In this document: positions 6,162 to 8,803 of the stretch, in pieces
Position numbering within the stretch: position 1 is the stretch's first letter
Layout: each line of letters starts with the position of its first letter
Origin: Anaerolineaceae bacterium UBA5838
Lineage (GTDB): Bacteria; Chloroflexota; Anaerolineae; Anaerolineales; Anaerolineaceae
NCBI GenBank assembly: GCA_002432795.1
Contig: DJGU01000129.1
Span: 10,048 to 18,850 of the forward strand
Reading direction: 5' to 3'
DNA: 8,803 nt
Notes under the pieces: model-generated
Told to the model about the DNA's origin: nothing
Databases searched by the model: none
Seen by the model: the letters and a program-made list of their open reading frames with translations, nothing else
Made by a program: the position numbers and the translations under genes

Positions 6162-7379
6162 TCAAAGGGCGCGGATGATGCTTTCCACGGCAACACTGTC
6201 GTCTAATACGTTCGAGAAATCCTTTTTGCCTTCGACAGCCGCTTTCACCTTGTTCGCCATGCTGGCATCGCCAAGTAAGATCGAGCCGATCATCTTACCT
6301 TCGCGGAACAGGAAGCTTTTATATCCGCCATCCTTGCTTTCCGCAACAAGTCTGTCTCCCTCTTCACCCGGCGAGAACTGACCGATACTGAACACATCCA
6401 CGCCCAAAACCTTCAGCCTGGTGGAAGGCGGGTCGCCCAGGAAACTGGCTTCTTTGCCAACTGCATTCTGGCCGGCAATCGTGCCCTGGTTCTTTGCCGG
6501 CACCCACAAGCCATAACATCTCCCGTGGAACTCGGTAAGATCTCCTGCGGCGAGGATATCCGGGTTGGAGGTCAGCATGTGCTCATTCACCAACACGCCC
6601 CGATTGACTGCCAGCCCTGCTGATTTCGCCAGTTCGAGGTTAGCCGCAACGCCCGTGCTGACCAGCACCAGGTCCGCCGGCAAAACCTGACCATCCGCCA
6701 GTTCCACGCTCTCAACCCTGCCTTCGCCGTGCAGCGCTTTGGTCATCGCAGGCACGATCACTTTAATCCCCAAGCTCTCAATCTTTTGCTTCAGGATCGC
6801 GCTGGCCTGGGCGTCCAATTGGCGGGGAAGGAGCCAGTCAAGCCCCTCCAAGACTGTCACCTGCGCGCCCTTCCGTGCTACAGCCCCAGCCACCTCCAAC
6901 CCGAGCAGCCCACCGCCAATGCAGACAACCTGCCCTTGCTTCCTGGCTACATCCAAAATCAGATCCGCATCATCAAGCGTCCGCAGGGTTTGCACGCCTT
7001 TCAGTTCCCTGCCGGGGAACGGCGGCATGATCGGGTGCGCACCCGAAGCCAGGATCAGTTTGTCGTAAGGCAGTTTTTGTCCATCTGCCAGGGAAATTTG
7101 CTTTGCCTCAGCATCGATCGCCTCAACGTGGGTGTTGAGCAGGATGGTGATGTGGTTGTGGAGGTACCACTGCTGCTCGTGCAGGGTGAGTTTTTCGCGC
7201 TCCACCTCCCCAGCCAGGTAGCGGGTCAGGCTCATGCGAAAGTAAGGCAGATAGTGCTCTTCAGATATTAAGCTGATATCTGCTTCGGGCTGTAATGCAT
7301 GTACTGCTTCCGCGGCACTCACGCCCGCAATCCCTCCGCCGATGATGATGTAACGATTGATGGTTTCTGATTGTGACAT
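6162..7379 (-). CDS. FAD/NAD(P)-dependent oxidoreductase, NirB/rubredoxin-reductase-like
   Basis: This 405-residue flavoprotein has the full two-dinucleotide layout. The FAD-binding IIGGGIAGVSAAEA lies at about residues 12-25, and ILASG at 109-113. The NAD(P)-binding CIGGGLLGLEVAGAVARKGAQ is near 153-173, and the second FAD contact ILAAGD at 275-280. The C-terminal part (RLKVLGVDVFSIG, then YKSFLFREGKMIGSILLGD) resembles the reductase portion of assimilatory nitrite reductase NirB and rubredoxin-NAD reductases. No CxxC or CxxxxC redox pair is present, so it is not a disulfide reductase. It should move electrons from NAD(P)H to a small iron-sulfur or rubredoxin-type partner in the cytoplasm, but no such partner gene is nearby. 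The start has an AGGAG site four bases upstream. The stop lies 27 bases before the tRNA promoter with no terminator between, so read-through into the tRNA is possible. Confidence 0.92.
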   Translation of the reverse strand: MSQSETINRYIIIGGGIAGVSAAEAVHALQPEADISLISEEHYLPYFRMSLTRYLAGEVEREKLTLHEQQWYLHNHITILLNTHVEAIDAEAKQISLADGQKLPYDKLILASGAHPIMPPFPGRELKGVQTLRTLDDADLILDVARKQGQVVCIGGGLLGLEVAGAVARKGAQVTVLEGLDWLLPRQLDAQASAILKQKIESLGIKVIVPAMTKALHGEGRVESVELADGQVLPADLVLVSTGVAANLELAKSAGLAVNRGVLVNEHMLTSNPDILAAGDLTEFHGRCYGLWVPAKNQGTIAGQNAVGKEASFLGDPPSTRLKVLGVDVFSIGQFSPGEEGDRLVAESKDGGYKSFLFREGKMIGSILLGDASMANKVKAAVEGKKDFSNVLDDSVAVESIIRAL

Positions 7380-7478
7380 TTTCTCTCCTGCTCAAGTTTC
7401 TGAACATGATTCTAATGACCCGGGATTGACTTTTCTATATCTTGTAAGGTGTTCTGTGACTCAATTCCTTCAAGGGAC

Positions 7479-7514
7479 AAAAAAAAAGGAACGGAACCGC
7501 TATTAGCTCCGTTC
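7479..7514 (-). terminator. Terminator of the cysteine-rich small gene
   Basis: On the minus strand GAACGGA (7514-7508) pairs with TCCGTTC (7495-7489), with a further inner GC pairing, and nine U residues follow (7487-7479) after one C. It starts 20 bases beyond the stop of the small gene and separates it from the FAD reductase gene. Confidence 0.85.
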
Positions 7515-7533
7515 TCTGGCAGATATCGCAAGC

Positions 7534-7815
7534 TTAGAACTCAGTCTGAATGCTGAGATAAGTCAATTCAGAGGACGAGGACAACTGATAGCATGGCAGT
7601 ATTGATCCCTTATCGGTGGGGATGATGGTGCCATCATTAAACTCAGGGGAGTACTCCTGAAAGTCATCAGGAATCATATGTTGAAAATCTCGATTCACTG
7701 GTGCAAAAATGGCAAACATCATCATGATCACCAAAACAATTGCAATAAAGGGCGCCAGGCACCCCAAACAGCCGCAGCTGCAGCAGCCGCATCCACTTCC
7801 ACTTCCACCGTCCAT
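7534..7815 (-). CDS. Small cysteine-rich one-pass membrane protein, unknown
   Basis: The 93-residue protein starts with a Gly/Ser/Cys cluster holding six cysteines in eleven residues (9, 11, 12, 14, 16, 19). One membrane helix follows directly (about 20-39, rich in Ile, Val, Met), then an acidic, mostly polar tail with one more Cys at 75. It has no lipobox. If the cluster is cytoplasmic it could bind a metal or be an artefact of low-complexity sequence; neither can be decided. I do not recognise the family. The gene is well supported: an almost ideal TAAGGAGGT ribosome site sits five bases before the ATG and a strong terminator follows the stop. It lies 114 bases after the DUF998 gene on the same strand. 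Confidence 0.75.
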   Translation of the reverse strand: MDGGSGSGCGCCSCGCLGCLAPFIAIVLVIMMMFAIFAPVNRDFQHMIPDDFQEYSPEFNDGTIIPTDKGSILPCYQLSSSSELTYLSIQTEF

Positions 7816-7929
7816 GACAGACCTCCTTAATCGATCTGACTCAATTGTAAGACATTTTCACAATGGTGGCGTTAACCAGGTTTGGTGCGTCGCGATACAA
7901 TCCTGTTTTTTACCCCGATTGGTCAAAGT

Positions 7930-8589
7930 TCATCCGGTTTCCAGGCTCAATACCAGCACCCAGGAAATGATCGAAAAATAAACAGCCCACTCTGCTACCG
8001 CAGCTTTCCAAACCTTGGGACGCTGCAAATTCTCGGTAGAGAGCGGCTGGATCTCATGATCCCGATAGTTCCACATCAATCCCAGGAAATACCCAAATGC
8101 CAGCACGGGTATCAGCCCAACCAGCCCCAGTAAGGGAGCTGCTTTGAGAGGTGTTGACTGCTGAAAAAAGATTGCGAGGGAAAACGCCAGCACCATTAAC
8201 AGCCCTCCCCTGAAGAAGGTAACGGCCGCAGTGGTGTGCGGTTTAATGTTGTCCATTGGGAAGATACCCACCATCATTAATCCGACCCCCGTCACGACTC
8301 CAAAGAGCATCCCCAATTTTGCCCAGAACCCGGGCAAAGCAAGACCAAGGGAGATAGTGGCAAGCGTCACAGCCAGACCACAAAACAAAATGCACAGGTT
8401 AAAGATCCATGCCCAGCGTGAGACACCGCGCTCTCCCAGCTCAGAAATATAGTGATTTAGAAAGGAATACTTTTCGCCCTCCCTGCCGCGATACACCAGC
8501 CCGGGCAGGATGACCCCCAGAAGCCCAAAGAATACTCCGAGTAAACCAGCATATCTAAAAACCGTAAGATCGCTAAGCCATTCCAACAT
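7930..8589 (-). CDS. DUF998-family membrane protein
   Basis: The 219-residue protein has about six membrane helices. Between helices 1 and 2 it carries FLNHYISELG, and after helix 3 or 4 GIFPMDNIKPHTTAAVTFF; both match the pattern of DUF998 proteins, whose function is not established. I chose the ATG at 8589 over the GTG at 8595. An AAAGGTGA ribosome site (8604-8597) is seven bases from the ATG but only one from the GTG. The GTG start would add just two residues. The gene probably has its own promoter in 8596-8803, which I could not place firmly; the AT-rich TATATAAAT (8608-8616) is a weak -10 candidate. Confidence 0.85.
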   Translation of the reverse strand: MLEWLSDLTVFRYAGLLGVFFGLLGVILPGLVYRGREGEKYSFLNHYISELGERGVSRWAWIFNLCILFCGLAVTLATISLGLALPGFWAKLGMLFGVVTGVGLMMVGIFPMDNIKPHTTAAVTFFRGGLLMVLAFSLAIFFQQSTPLKAAPLLGLVGLIPVLAFGYFLGLMWNYRDHEIQPLSTENLQRPKVWKAAVAEWAVYFSIISWVLVLSLETG

Positions 8590-8596
8590 ACTCACC

Positions 8597-8604
8597 TCAC
8601 CTTT
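8597..8604 (-). promoter_or_regulatory. Ribosome site that decides the DUF998 start
   Basis: AAAGGTGA on the minus strand lies seven bases before ATG 8589. A second overlapping GAGGTGA (8598-8592) is only two bases from that ATG. Both favour the ATG over GTG 8595. Confidence 0.6.
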
Positions 8605-8642
8605 ACATTTATATAAATGACTCTACTGCAAAAACCCGATTA

Positions 8643-8803
8643 TTAACAACCAAACACCCATTTTTGAACTCCGAAATAGTTCGAAAAGGCGCGAATGAAG
8701 TTGTCGAAAAATAGACAAAAAGAACTTACCTGAGCGCTTTCGGCCCCTCTCTTTGAGATTTCTGTGGCGATTTGCTCTGATTTCCTCGTTTTATACTGCT
8801 GAA
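8643..8803 (-). other. Right-edge sequence, possibly the tail of an upstream frame
   Basis: One minus-strand frame is open from the window edge for 52 codons to a TAA at 8643-8645. Its first part (KTRKSEQIATEISKRGAESAQ region) looks mildly protein-like, the rest does not. No terminator or ribosome site helps. It may be the end of a gene lying mostly outside, or plain upstream sequence of the DUF998 gene. Confidence 0.15.

Noticed and set aside
8690..8770. Glycine-riboswitch-like string (GCCGAAAGC ... CTCAGGTAA) on the minus strand upstream of the DUF998 gene
   Set aside because: The spacing is too short and the needed helices are not formed; only scattered consensus words match.

Overview
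The window looks like ordinary chromosome from a free-living bacterium of medium GC. A member of the Chloroflexota (Anaerolineae-like) is my best guess. The guess rests on the gene mix: prohibitin-type SPFH protein, formylglycine-enzyme-like lipoprotein, zinc-ribbon membrane protein, DUF998 protein and NirB-like FAD reductase. It also fits strong AGGAGG-type ribosome sites and a tRNA gene without an encoded CCA end. No rRNA, phage, plasmid or CRISPR marker is present, so the placement is inference.

Layout, left to right. 1-836 (minus): EamA/DMT transporter, cut at its C-terminus by the window edge. 861-887: terminator hairpin. 979-1836 (minus): prohibitin-like SPFH membrane protein. 2042-3277 (plus): Fsr-type MFS efflux protein, the only plus-strand main gene. 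3278-3754: non-coding, with two related long hairpins inside a 284-base stretch that has 9-base inverted ends, then a strong terminator. 3755-4675 (minus): lipoprotein with a formylglycine-enzyme-like domain, with a clear promoter at 4729-4757. 4676-5074: non-coding, with one more long hairpin. 5075-5512 (minus): zinc-ribbon protein with two membrane segments. 5783-5992: two 105-base tandem units that are altered copies of the 3' part of the adjacent tRNA-Val(CAC) gene (6020-6094, minus) plus its terminator. 6162-7379 (minus): FAD/NAD(P) reductase. 7534-7815 (minus): small cysteine-rich one-pass membrane protein. 7930-8589 (minus): DUF998 membrane protein. 8596-8803: upstream sequence with no clear gene.

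The genes do not form one pathway. Most have their own ribosome site, gaps over 60 bases and often their own terminator, so they look like single-gene units. The common theme is the membrane: five proteins have membrane segments and one is a lipoprotein. The most unusual element is the tRNA-derived tandem array, which repeats the tRNA terminator three times. Second is a group of long imperfect hairpins sharing a GATTGGA-like stem core. No undescribed multi-gene system is convincingly visible.
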